Shown here one piece after another: positions 9,096 to 17,048 of a DNA stretch of 64,000 nt. Position 1 is the stretch's first letter; each line of letters begins with the position of its first letter. The position numbers and the translations under genes are program-made. The stretch comes from Alphaproteobacteria bacterium. GTDB taxonomy: Bacteria > Pseudomonadota > Alphaproteobacteria > Rhodobacterales > Rhodobacteraceae. The notes beneath the pieces were generated by a model that ran no database searches, was not told where the DNA came from, and worked only from the letters and a program-made list of their open reading frames with translations. The DNA is taken from NCBI GenBank assembly GCA_030425925.1, contig JAUHZO010000019.1, forward strand, positions 27,871-91,870. Direction: 5' to 3'.

Positions 9096-9845
9096 ATGGC
9101 GCAGACATACGATCCCAGGGGACATGGCAGGATCCGGACCGTGGACGGCGTGGTGTTTGTCGAGGCCGAGCCGCCAGAGGCGCTGCGCGACGTGGTGCAC
9201 CGCTTCGTGTCGCTGCGCACGCCCGCCCCCCTGGCCGAGGACTACCGCTTTCACGCTCTGCCCGATGCCTGCACCTATGTCGTGCTCGACCAGTGCGCGC
9301 CCGAGGTTGCGGGCCTCACCCGGCTGCAGGCCACGTCCGAAGAGCTGAACCTGGGCCGGGCGTTCCATTTCGTGAACATCCGGCTGCTGCCCGGCGTCTG
9401 GACGGGCGGGCGCGACCGGCTCAGCTTTGGTCAGATCACCGCGCCCTATGCCGGTGATCTGCCGCTGGTCGCGCTCAACCGGGCGCTGGCGGGGCTGGAG
9501 TTCCCGGCGCAGCAGGCGGTGCTGGCAGAGTTCGTGCACGATCTTCTGCGCCGCGACCTGGTTCGGGCCAACCCGGTCACGCAGAGGATCTTTGCGCATC
9601 TCGACGATGTGCATTCGGTGGCCGACATGGCGCTGGCCTGCGCGCTGTCGCCCCGGCAGTTGCAGCGGGTGTTGAAGAAGACCACCGGTTTTGCCCCGCA
9701 TGATTTCCTCAAGGTGCTGCGCCTGCAGCAATCGCTGCGGGGCGCGCCGTCGCTGTCCTATGCCGACCAGTCCCATTTCATCCACGCGTTCCGCGCGGCG
9801 ACGGGCTACACACCGGGCCGCTACGCGCGCAAGTTCGATGTCTGA
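9096..9845 (+). CDS. AraC family transcriptional regulator
   Basis: 249 residues. The N-terminal part is an AraC-type sensor region. The C-terminal part (about residues 165-249) carries the double helix-turn-helix: a helix with VADMALACALSPRQLQRVLK, then DFLKVLRLQQSL, ending in the typical FIHAFRAATGYTPGRYARKF segment. The Met at 9096 (MAQTYDPRGHG) is chosen because residues encoded upstream (from 8961) are low-complexity and unlike the family. It is transcribed divergently from the nucleoside-type ABC operon, so regulation of that operon is possible but unproven. Confidence 0.82.
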   Translation: MAQTYDPRGHGRIRTVDGVVFVEAEPPEALRDVVHRFVSLRTPAPLAEDYRFHALPDACTYVVLDQCAPEVAGLTRLQATSEELNLGRAFHFVNIRLLPGVWTGGRDRLSFGQITAPYAGDLPLVALNRALAGLEFPAQQAVLAEFVHDLLRRDLVRANPVTQRIFAHLDDVHSVADMALACALSPRQLQRVLKKTTGFAPHDFLKVLRLQQSLRGAPSLSYADQSHFIHAFRAATGYTPGRYARKFDV

Positions 9846-9923
9846 AATCTACAATACCGGCCCCTTGCGGCGCGCTAGACCGGGGACAGACGCGCCAACG
9901 GACAGGAAAAAGGAGATGTCCCC

Positions 9924-10295
9924 ATGAACGCAATCGGCTGGTTCGACATTTTTGTCGAGGATATGGACCGGGCGGTCCGGTTCTACGAAACGGTGCTGGG
10001 CCGGACGCTGGAGCCCATCGGCGACCCCACGGGCGACTCTGTCATGATGAGCTTTCCGGTCGACATGTCGGCCTATGGCGCGGGCGGGGCGCTGTCGAAA
10101 TCGCCCCATGCGGGGCCGGGGCCGGGCGGGACGCTGGTCTATTTCCAGTCCGCAGACTGCGCGGTGGAAGAGGCACGGGTGACGGCGGCGGGCGGCGAGG
10201 TGCTGCGGCCGAAATTCTCGATCGGTGCCTACGGGTTCGTGTCGCTGTGCCGCGACAGCGAGGGCAATCACTTCGGCATCAGCTCCATGGCCTGA
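9924..10295 (+). CDS. VOC (glyoxalase/bleomycin resistance fold) family protein
   Basis: 123-residue vicinal-oxygen-chelate protein. It begins WFDIFVEDMDRAVRFYETVLG, the usual beta-alpha-beta opening of the fold, and ends with a metal-side strand containing DSEGNHFGI. A strong AAGGAG site precedes the ATG at 9924. Members of this subfamily are usually annotated only as glyoxalase-like; enzymatic activity cannot be assigned. It lies downstream of the AraC gene on the same strand (78-bp gap) and converges on the choline-type ABC genes. Confidence 0.85.
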   Translation: MNAIGWFDIFVEDMDRAVRFYETVLGRTLEPIGDPTGDSVMMSFPVDMSAYGAGGALSKSPHAGPGPGGTLVYFQSADCAVEEARVTAAGGEVLRPKFSIGAYGFVSLCRDSEGNHFGISSMA

Positions 10296-10308
10296 GGGTC
10301 AGGCCCTC
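10294..10308. terminator. Short hairpin between convergent VOC and ATPase genes
   Basis: A 5-bp stem (GAGGG/CCCTC, 5-nt loop) overlaps the VOC stop codon and lies just before the end of the convergent ATPase gene. It lacks a T-run, so function as a terminator is only a possibility. Confidence 0.25.
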
Positions 10309-10319
10309 CGGTCCTGCCG

Positions 10320-11330
10320 TCAACCGCCCGAACGCGCCAGCCGCGCCACGACGCTTTCGGCGGTGACCCGCCCCAGCACCGCACCCGCCTCGGTCACCGA
10401 AAGCGGGCCGGTGCGCAGCTGCGGCAGCAGCGCGCGGATCGGGGTTTCGGCAGTCACCTCGGGGCCGCCTGCGCCAGGTTCCATCACGTCCCGCGCGGTC
10501 AGCACGCCCAGCGGGTTCATGTTGGCCACGAAATCCGCGACATAGTCCGACGCGGGGGCCGAAAAGATGTCGCGCGGGGTGCCGATCTGCACGATCCGCC
10601 CGCCTTCCATGATGGCGATGCGGTTGCCCAGCTTGAACGCCTCGTCCAGATCGTGGCTGACGAACAGGATGGTGCGGCGCAGCTTGGCCTGCAGGTCCAG
10701 AAGCTCGTCCTGCAGCCGTGCGCGGATCAGCGGGTCGAGCGCCGAAAACGGCTCGTCCATCAGCAGGATCGGGGCGTCGGTGGCAAAGGCCCGGGCCAGC
10801 CCCACGCGCTGCTGCATCCCGCCCGAAAGCTCGGCCACCCGCCGGTCTGTCCAGCCGTCCAGCCCCACAAGCGCCAGTTGCTGCGACACGATCTCGGCGC
10901 GGCGGGCGGCGGGCAGGCCCGACAGTTCCAGCCCGAAGCCCACATTCTCGGCCACGCTGCGCCAGGGCAGCAGGCCGAATTGCTGGAACACCATGGCCAC
11001 GCGGCCCTGGCGGATGCGGCGCAGGGCGCGCGGGCTGCAGCGGGTGACATCCACCATGCCATCGCCGTCATGCACCTGCACGCTGCCGCGCACCACCGGG
11101 TTGAGCCCGTTCACCGCGCGCAAAAGCGTGGACTTGCCCGAGCCCGACAGGCCCATCAGCACCACGATCTCGCCTTCCTCGACGCCCAGCGAGGCGTCAT
11201 GCACACCCAGCACCTGGCCCGTGGCCTGCTGGATCTCGGCCCGGCTCTGGCCCTGGTCGGCCAGCGGCAGCGCGTCGGCGGCGTGATCGCCGAAGATGAT
11301 CGACACCTTGTCGAAGACAACTGCCGTCAT
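10320..11330 (-). CDS. choV: Choline/glycine-betaine type ABC transporter ATP-binding protein (ChoV-like)
   Basis: 336-residue ATPase of a quaternary-amine importer. It has the Walker A GLSGSGKST, the family's VFQQFGLLPWRSVAENVGFGLE stretch, signature LSGGMQQRVGLARA and Walker B ILLMDEPFSALD. An N-terminal extension of about 30 residues before the ABC core and a C-terminal tail after the D-loop/H-loop resemble ChoV/ProV proteins. Its ATG overlaps the permease stop by four bases (ATGA, 11327-11330). It forms a pair with the ChoW-like permease; the usual binding-protein gene is absent here. Choline is the most likely substrate by family, glycine betaine or another amine the alternative. Confidence 0.85.
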   Translation of the reverse strand: MTAVVFDKVSIIFGDHAADALPLADQGQSRAEIQQATGQVLGVHDASLGVEEGEIVVLMGLSGSGKSTLLRAVNGLNPVVRGSVQVHDGDGMVDVTRCSPRALRRIRQGRVAMVFQQFGLLPWRSVAENVGFGLELSGLPAARRAEIVSQQLALVGLDGWTDRRVAELSGGMQQRVGLARAFATDAPILLMDEPFSALDPLIRARLQDELLDLQAKLRRTILFVSHDLDEAFKLGNRIAIMEGGRIVQIGTPRDIFSAPASDYVADFVANMNPLGVLTARDVMEPGAGGPEVTAETPIRALLPQLRTGPLSVTEAGAVLGRVTAESVVARLARSGG

Positions 11331-12160
11331 TTGCCCACCCTCAACGCGCGGTCCAGCATGATCGCCACGACGACGATGATCAGCCCGGCCTCGAAGCCCA
11401 GCCCGGTGTCGACGCGGTTGAGCGCGCGCACCACCGGCACGCCCAGCCCGTCCGCGCCCACCAGCGCGGCGATCACCACCATAGAAAGCGACAGCATGAT
11501 GGTCTGGTTCAGCCCCGCCATGATCTGCGGCAGGGCCGAAGGCAGCTCCACCTTCCACAGCTTCTGCCGGGGGGGGGCACCAAAGGCCTCGGCCGCCTCG
11601 ATCAGCGCGGTGGGGGTGGACGAGATGCCCAGATGGGTCAGCCGGATCGGCGCGGGCACGACAAAGATCACCGTGGCAATCAGCCCGGGCACCATGCCGA
11701 TGCCAAAGAAGACGATGGCCGGGATCAGGTAGACAAAGGTCGGCAGCGTCTGCATCAGGTCAAGCACGGGGCGCAACCAGCGATAGACGCCGGGGCGGTG
11801 CGCGGCAAAGATGCCGATGGGCACGCCCACACCCATGCACACGACGCAGGCCGACAGCACCAGTGTGAGGCTTTCGGTGGTTTCCTCCCAATAGCCCTGG
11901 TTCAGGATGAACAGGAACCCGAAGAACACCAGCGCCGTCACGCCCCGCCGCCGGTGCAGCGCCCAGGTCAGCGCGCTCAGCACCAGCACGACGATCAGCG
12001 GATGCGGCGTCTGCAGCACCCAGAGCACCGCGTCGATCAGCGCCTCCATCGCCACGGCCATGCCGTCAAAGAACCAGGCACCGTTCTTCTGCAGCCAGTC
12101 GAACACCGCCTCGGCGGCGTCGCCCACGGGTATCTTGTACTCTGTCAGTAAGTCGAGCAG
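11327..12160 (-). CDS. choW: Choline-type ABC transporter permease (ChoW-like), probable CTG start
   Basis: 277-residue ProW/ChoW-type permease with at least six membrane helices and the cytoplasmic coupling loop around IEAAEAFGAPPRQKLWKVELPSALP. The conserved N-terminus LTEYKIPVGDAAEAVFDWLQ is in frame, but no ATG, GTG or TTG precedes it in a sensible place. The only in-frame ATG upstream (12355) lies inside the divergent GST gene. A CTG at 12160-12158 has a GGAG motif seven bases upstream, so CTG is the best start; a GTG at 12127 would cut off the conserved motif. It is coupled to the ATPase by ATGA. Confidence 0.82.
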   Translation of the reverse strand: MLDLLTEYKIPVGDAAEAVFDWLQKNGAWFFDGMAVAMEALIDAVLWVLQTPHPLIVVLVLSALTWALHRRRGVTALVFFGFLFILNQGYWEETTESLTLVLSACVVCMGVGVPIGIFAAHRPGVYRWLRPVLDLMQTLPTFVYLIPAIVFFGIGMVPGLIATVIFVVPAPIRLTHLGISSTPTALIEAAEAFGAPPRQKLWKVELPSALPQIMAGLNQTIMLSLSMVVIAALVGADGLGVPVVRALNRVDTGLGFEAGLIIVVVAIMLDRALRVGK

Positions 12161-12231
12161 GGGACATCTCCGGGATTGATCGGTGCAGGGTTGCGTGGGA
12201 ACCTTCGCGTGACAGCCGACAGGAGGCAAGC

Positions 12232-12855
12232 ATGTCCGAGCTGATTTTCTACACCAACCCGATGTCACGCGGCCGGATCGTGCGCTGGATGCTCGAAGAA
12301 CTGGGCGAACCCTATCAGACGCGGGTGCTGGACTATGGCACCACGATGAAGGCACCGGACTACCTGGCGTTGAACCCCATGGGCAAGGTGCCCGCCGTGC
12401 AGCGCGGCGATCTTGTGGTCACCGAATGCGCCGCGATCTGCACCTGGCTGGCCGAGACCTATCCCGACGCGGGTCTTGCGCCCTCTGTCGGCACGCCCGA
12501 GCGTGCGGCGTATCTGCGCTGGATGTTCTTTGGAGCGGGCCCGGTCGAGGCGGCGGTGACGGCGCGGGCCTTCGGGTTCGATCCCGACAGCCCTGAGGCC
12601 GCGGCCCGGGCGGGCTGGGGCAATGTGGACGCGGTGGCCGATGCGCTGGCCGGGCTCTTGTCGGACGGGCGCACCTGGCTGCTGGGCGAGACGTTCTCGG
12701 CGCTGGATGTCTACCTGGGCAGCCAGCTGATGTGGGGCCGCCAGTTCGACGGCCTGCCCCCGCGTGACGGGTTCGACGCCTATCTCGGGCGCATCGCGGG
12801 GCGCGAGGCCGCCATTCGCGCGCGCGAGATCGACGATGCGCTGCTGAAGGGCTAG
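12232..12855 (+). CDS. Glutathione S-transferase family protein
   Basis: 207-residue cytosolic GST. The N-terminal thioredoxin-like domain begins LIFYTNPMSRGRIVRWMLEEL, placing the likely glutathione-activating Ser at position 12 (PMSRGR); it contains the cis-Pro segment GKVPAVQ and the ECAAIC glutathione-binding turn. The C-terminal helical domain follows from about residue 85, with FSALDVYLGSQLMW resembling the conserved N-capping/hydrophobic-staple region. AGGAGG precedes the ATG. It is divergent from choW and converges with an enoyl-CoA hydratase gene. The electrophilic substrate is unknown. Confidence 0.87.
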   Translation: MSELIFYTNPMSRGRIVRWMLEELGEPYQTRVLDYGTTMKAPDYLALNPMGKVPAVQRGDLVVTECAAICTWLAETYPDAGLAPSVGTPERAAYLRWMFFGAGPVEAAVTARAFGFDPDSPEAAARAGWGNVDAVADALAGLLSDGRTWLLGETFSALDVYLGSQLMWGRQFDGLPPRDGFDAYLGRIAGREAAIRAREIDDALLKG

Positions 12856-12878
12856 CCGGCCCGGTCAGTCTGGCCCGG

Positions 12879-13493
12879 TCAGTCCGGCCGCGGCGTGATC
12901 ATCCGCTTGATCGCCGCGGCATGTTGGGCGGTGGCCGACAGCGTGTCGCGCGCCAGCTCCTGCGCCGCGTGCAGGGGATCGTCGTCGATGCGGTCGATCA
13001 GGCCCCAGTGCAGCGCCTCTTCCACCGGGATCTTCTGCCCGGCCACCAGGATCAGCCGCGCCCGGGCCGGGCCGACAAGCGCCGCCAGCCGGCCGGGATC
13101 CGAAGGCTGGGGCAGAAAACCCAGCTTCATCACCGGATAGAACAGTTTGGCGCCCGGCACCGACACGCGCAGGTCGCAGGCCAGGAACATCCCCATGGCG
13201 CCCCCCGCCACGGTGCCGTTCAGCGCGCAGATGGTCAGCGCGTCCAGCCGCGCCAGCGCGCCCGACAGCCGTTCCCAGACCGGCGAGGTGGCCAGACCCG
13301 CGCGGGCGGCGTCCAGATCGGCACCGGCAGAGAACACCTTGCCCCGGCCGGTAAGGATCAGCACCCGCGCCGCCACTGCCTCTTCTGCGATCCCGGCCAG
13401 CCGGGTCAGCATGTCTTCGGTCAGTGCGTTGGCCTTGTCGGGGCGGTCGAGCGTGACGGTCCAGACACCGCCGTCGCGTGTCAGGTCGATCAT
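12879..13493 (-). CDS. Enoyl-CoA hydratase/isomerase family protein
   Basis: 204-residue crotonase-fold protein, shorter than the usual 255-265 because the C-terminal helices are trimmed. The oxyanion-hole elements are present: FSAGADLDAA near residues 54-63 and NGTVAGGAMGMFLACDLR near 92-109. The normally catalytic glutamate positions are not obviously conserved (the strand reads KLFYPVMKLGFLP where hydratases have GxPE), so it may be an isomerase or a divergent member rather than a hydratase. Its ATG overlaps the SDR stop codon by four bases. Together the two could act on an acyl-CoA or hydroxyacyl substrate. Confidence 0.82.
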   Translation of the reverse strand: MIDLTRDGGVWTVTLDRPDKANALTEDMLTRLAGIAEEAVAARVLILTGRGKVFSAGADLDAARAGLATSPVWERLSGALARLDALTICALNGTVAGGAMGMFLACDLRVSVPGAKLFYPVMKLGFLPQPSDPGRLAALVGPARARLILVAGQKIPVEEALHWGLIDRIDDDPLHAAQELARDTLSATAQHAAAIKRMITPRPD

Positions 13494-14239
13494 GCCAGGC
13501 CCAGCCGGGCGCGAATCGCCTCGTCACGCAGCGACACCTCGTTGCCAAGCCACTCATCGGCCTCGGCGCTGCACATCCACAGCAGGGCGCGCGCGGGCCA
13601 GTCCGGCGGAATATGCGCGGACCAGTCCAGCTGGCTGACCGGGTTGATGCCCGAAGCCTTGATCTCGCGCTGCATCTGCGTGGCCACCGTGCCCGGTGAC
13701 AGCGACAGCGCGCGGATGCCGCGGTCGCGGTATTCCTTGTCGGCCATGCGCGTCAGCATCAGCGCGCCGGCCTTGGACGAACAATAATGCGACCAGCCTT
13801 CCACCGGGCCATGCGCCGCGCCGGACCCGATGGTCAGAACCGTGCCGCCGCCGGCCTCCAGCATCACGGGCAGCGCGGCGCGCAGGCCGTGAAAGACGCC
13901 CTTGAGGTTGATGTCGATCACCTCGCCCCAGGCCTCTGGGTCGGCCTCGGCCATGTGTGCCACCGGTTCGATCACGCCAGCATTGTTCACCAGGATGTCC
14001 AGACCGCCATGCGCGTCGAGACAGTTCTGCACCGCCTGCTCCACCTCCCAGTAGCGGGCGATGTCGCAGGGAATGGCCACCGCCGCCGCGCCGATCTCGC
14101 CCGCCAGATCGGCGATGGCATCCGCCGAGCGCGCCACCAGCGCCACCCTGGCCCCCGCTTCGGCGAAAATCCGCGCGGTTTCAGCGCCTATGCCGCGGCT
14201 CGCGCCGGTGATGAAGGCGGTCTTTCCCGTCAGGTCCAT
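13490..14239 (-). CDS. Short-chain dehydrogenase/reductase (SDR)
   Basis: 249-residue classical SDR. The NAD(P)-binding GASRGIGAE lies near residues 12-20, the NNAG strand motif (ILVNNAGVIE) near 85-94, the catalytic Ser in TIGSGAAHG, and the YxxxK pair as YCSSK near residue 155. The final segment after SPGTVATQMQ follows the family pattern. It is first in a two-gene unit with the enoyl-CoA hydratase-like gene and divergent from the DUF2125 gene. The substrate is unknown; fatty-acyl or polyol metabolism are both compatible. Confidence 0.87.
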   Translation of the reverse strand: MDLTGKTAFITGASRGIGAETARIFAEAGARVALVARSADAIADLAGEIGAAAVAIPCDIARYWEVEQAVQNCLDAHGGLDILVNNAGVIEPVAHMAEADPEAWGEVIDINLKGVFHGLRAALPVMLEAGGGTVLTIGSGAAHGPVEGWSHYCSSKAGALMLTRMADKEYRDRGIRALSLSPGTVATQMQREIKASGINPVSQLDWSAHIPPDWPARALLWMCSAEADEWLGNEVSLRDEAIRARLGLA

Positions 14240-14367
14240 GGCATGCCTCTGCTGTCGTCTCGCAACTTTCGTAAAGCGTCCCTAGTATGGAATCCAGTGC
14301 CTTGACCGATGCGCCACCGGCCCGGACGATGAGGCCATTCTTTGAACCCGACACGGAGAGGTGCATC

Positions 14368-15891
14368 ATGGCACGTATTACTGGAATGGCCGCCCTGGCC
14401 CTTGGCTTTGCCGCTGCCCCGGCGCTGGCCGATGTGACGCCGCAGCAGGTCTGGGAAGATCTCAAGGTCTATATGGAAGGTTTCGGCTACACCGTGGCCG
14501 GCACCGAATCGCTTGGCGGCGATGTGCTGACGGTCACCGGTGCCGAAATGGCCTTTCCGATGCCCGAGGACGAGGGCGCGCTGACCTTCTCGATGGACAG
14601 TGTCACCTTCACCGATCTGGGCGACGGCACCGTGGCGGTGGCCTTCCCCAGCCGCATGCCCATCGCGCTGAGTTTTCAAGATGGCGACATGGGCGAAGAG
14701 GTGGAGATGACCATCGACTACACCCAGGAGAACCTGGCGCTGGTGGTGTCGGGCGAGCCGGGCGCACTGGTCTACAGCTATACCGCCGACAGTCTCGGGA
14801 TGGCGCTGGCGGACCTGACGGTGGACGGTGAGGTGATCACCCGCGACATGGCGCGCATGGATGTCGACATGGGGCCGATGGAAGGCCGCTCGACCGTGAC
14901 TCGCGACGGCGCGTTGCAGACCGTCGCGCAGGACATGAGCATGGGCACCCTGACCTATGATCTGGCCTTTGCCGATCCCGAAGGCGGCGAGTCGGCCCGC
15001 TTTACCGGCAGTCTGACCGGTGTCGGGCTGAGCGGCGAAAGCGCCGTGCCGATGAATGTCGACATGACCGACATGCTGGCCGCCGTTGCCGCAGGGCTTT
15101 CGGGCAATGGCCGGATCACCCACCAGGGCGGCAGCCTGGAATTCACGGTGGACGAAGGCTATGGGGCCACCACCGGCCAGATGAGCTCGACCTCGGGTGA
15201 ACTGGACGTGACCTTTGCCGGCGACGCGCTGGCCTACCTGGCCCGCGGCACCGGATCGACCCTGGCGCTGACCGGCCCGGACATTCCCTTTCCGGTGAAT
15301 GTCGAGCTTGCCGAAAGCGCGTTCTCGCTGACGATGCCGCTGATGGCGTCGGAGGCTCCGCAAGAGGCGGAACTGGCGCTGACGCTGGGCGGCTTTGCCA
15401 TGTCGGACATGCTGTGGAACATCTTCGATCCGGGCACCATTCTGCCGCGTGACCCTGCCACGATCTCGTTCGATCTGCTGGCGCAGGTCACGCCCTATGT
15501 CAGCATCCTCGATGCCGACGCCATGGCCGAGATCGAGGACAGCGGCGAGGCCCCGGGCGAGCTGAACGCGCTGAGCCTGCGCAGCCTGCTGGTGGAGGCC
15601 GCGGGCGGCAAGATCACCGGCACCGGCGATTTCACCTTCGACAACACCGATCTGGACAGCTTTGACGGCATGCCGCGCCCCGAAGGCCAGGTGGACCTGC
15701 AGGTCTCCGGCGCAAACGGGCTGATCGACAGGCTGATCCAGATGGGACTGATGCAGGAACAGGACGCCATGGGCGCGCGGATGATGCTGAGCATGTTCAC
15801 CGTGCCGGGCGAGGCACCGGACACCGCGACCTCGCGCATCGAGATCAATGCCGATGGCCATATCCTGGCCAATGGTCAGCGCATCCAGTGA
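14368..15891 (+). CDS. DUF2125 domain-containing exported protein
   Basis: 507-residue protein with a Sec signal peptide (residues 1-22, cleavage after PALA). The mature part is rich in Asp, Gly, Met and beta-strand-like alternating segments and matches my recollection of DUF2125, a family of unknown function in Rhodobacteraceae. An upstream Met at 14287 is possible, but the GGAGAGG site just before 14368 and the signal peptide both favour the chosen start. A strong hairpin with a T-run follows the stop. It is probably periplasmic or outer-membrane associated. Confidence 0.8.
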   Translation: MARITGMAALALGFAAAPALADVTPQQVWEDLKVYMEGFGYTVAGTESLGGDVLTVTGAEMAFPMPEDEGALTFSMDSVTFTDLGDGTVAVAFPSRMPIALSFQDGDMGEEVEMTIDYTQENLALVVSGEPGALVYSYTADSLGMALADLTVDGEVITRDMARMDVDMGPMEGRSTVTRDGALQTVAQDMSMGTLTYDLAFADPEGGESARFTGSLTGVGLSGESAVPMNVDMTDMLAAVAAGLSGNGRITHQGGSLEFTVDEGYGATTGQMSSTSGELDVTFAGDALAYLARGTGSTLALTGPDIPFPVNVELAESAFSLTMPLMASEAPQEAELALTLGGFAMSDMLWNIFDPGTILPRDPATISFDLLAQVTPYVSILDADAMAEIEDSGEAPGELNALSLRSLLVEAAGGKITGTGDFTFDNTDLDSFDGMPRPEGQVDLQVSGANGLIDRLIQMGLMQEQDAMGARMMLSMFTVPGEAPDTATSRIEINADGHILANGQRIQ

Positions 15892-15910
15892 CCCTTTGGC
15901 ACGTGTGAGG

Positions 15911-15938
15911 ACGGGCGGGGCATGTCCCCGCCCGTTTT
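15911..15938 (+). terminator. Rho-independent terminator of the DUF2125 gene
   Basis: A perfect 10-bp GC-rich stem (15911-15920 with 15926-15935, 5-nt loop) is followed by a short T-run. It begins 20 bases after the DUF2125 stop codon. Confidence 0.85.
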
Positions 15939-16067
15939 CCGTCTGGGCCGGTGATCCAAAGGAGCGCTTCCGCGCGCTTTTTTTCAGACATCCTTGAGGT
16001 GACGCACCCGACCCGGCGGGGTGCCGGTGGAGAGGGCGGCGGGGCTGCAGGACTCACCAGAACGAAG

Positions 16068-16242
16068 ACCTTCGTGCCGGATCCATCCCTTGCCTGCGCC
16101 TTGCCTGACAGCGCCATCCCCCCGCCCCAAGGCAAATAGCCGTCTCCCCATCTGCGATGGGGCCCCTCGGCGATTTGCCTTGGCCCGGGGCGCTGTCCCT
16201 GTCTGTCCGGGCCCAGGCAAGGGACGGCTCCGGAACGAAGGT
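16068..16242. repeat. 175-bp imperfect inverted repeat (long palindrome)
   Basis: Two arms of about 85 bp (16068-16152 and 16156-16242) are inverted copies separated by a 3-nt loop. The outer 29 bases match at 26 positions. An inner block including AAGGCAAAT is nearly identical, and the innermost 7 bp (CCCCATC/GATGGGG) are perfect. Overall identity is roughly three quarters by eye. The element ends on the stop codon of the SDR gene and lies between convergent genes. A transcript from either side would fold into a long hairpin. It encodes no convincing protein; origin as a MITE-like or dispersed palindromic element is inferred. Confidence 0.85.
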
Positions 16243-16994
16243 CACTTCCGAAGGGCGGGCAGGCCCACGCCGGTGGCTTCGAATCCGCCATCGGCGGCGA
16301 CCACCTGGCCGGTGACGTAAGAGGCCTTGTCGGAGGCCAGAAAGCAGATCACCTCGGCGAGTTCGCGTTCGGTGCCGTAGCGGTTGAGCGGGATGGCGTC
16401 GTGATAGGCGTCGATGATCTCCTGGGTGTGGACCGCCATGGCCAGCTTGGTGCGCACCGGGCCGGGGGCCACGGCGTTGACGCGGATGCCGTGTTCGCCC
16501 AGTTCCGCCGCGTGCTGTCTTGTCAACTGGATCACCGCGGCCTTGGACGTGCCGTAGGCCACCCGCAGCGTCGAGGCGCGCAGGCCCGAGATCGAGGCGA
16601 TGTTGACCACCGCGCCCCGGGTCTCCTTCAGATGCGGGATGGCGGCCTGGGTGCACAGGAACGGGCCGTCGAGATTGGTTTCCATCACCCGCCGCCATGT
16701 CTCGAAATCGGTGTCTTCGACCGGGCCGAATTCGGCCACGCCGGCATTGTTGATCAATGCATCAATGCGGCCCGCCCAGCCATGGGTTTCGCGGGTGAGC
16801 GCGGCCACGTCCTGCGGGTTCGACACGTCGCGGGCGATGGCCAGCACGTTGTCGCGCGGGCCTGCGGCGCGGGCGAGTTCCTCGGCATCGCGGTCCACCA
16901 TGGCGACGCGCCAGCCCGTTTCCAGGAACAGGTCGGTGGTGGCCAGCCCGATGCCGCGGGCCGCGCCGGTGACGATGGCGCATTTCTGGGTCAT
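16242..16994 (-). CDS. Short-chain dehydrogenase/reductase (SDR)
   Basis: 250-residue classical SDR. Cofactor motif TGAARGIGLA is at residues 8-17, NNAG as LINNAGVAEFG near 83-93, catalytic Ser in NIASISG, and YxxxK as YGTSK near 150. The end of the protein (SYVTGQVVAADGGFEATG) is the usual SDR C-terminal loop. The stop codon lies on the outer end of the long inverted repeat. It is 54 bp downstream of the UbiH-like gene on the same strand. Substrate unassigned. Confidence 0.88.
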   Translation of the reverse strand: MTQKCAIVTGAARGIGLATTDLFLETGWRVAMVDRDAEELARAAGPRDNVLAIARDVSNPQDVAALTRETHGWAGRIDALINNAGVAEFGPVEDTDFETWRRVMETNLDGPFLCTQAAIPHLKETRGAVVNIASISGLRASTLRVAYGTSKAAVIQLTRQHAAELGEHGIRVNAVAPGPVRTKLAMAVHTQEIIDAYHDAIPLNRYGTERELAEVICFLASDKASYVTGQVVAADGGFEATGVGLPALRK

Positions 16995-17048
16995 GAGGTC
17001 CTCCGGGTTTTTGCCTTCTGTGGCACGGGCGGAGAACGGAGGGAAGGG

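Noticed and set aside
12860..12890. A 14-bp direct repeat (GGCCCGGTCAGTC) at the end of the enoyl-CoA hydratase gene
   Set aside because: Two short copies only; ordinary slippage at a gene end, with no sign of a site or element.
15845..16291. Minus-strand frame reading through the long inverted repeat
   Set aside because: The product is repeat-derived Pro/Gly/Arg sequence and overlaps both the DUF2125 and SDR ends. The DNA symmetry explains the open frame better than coding.
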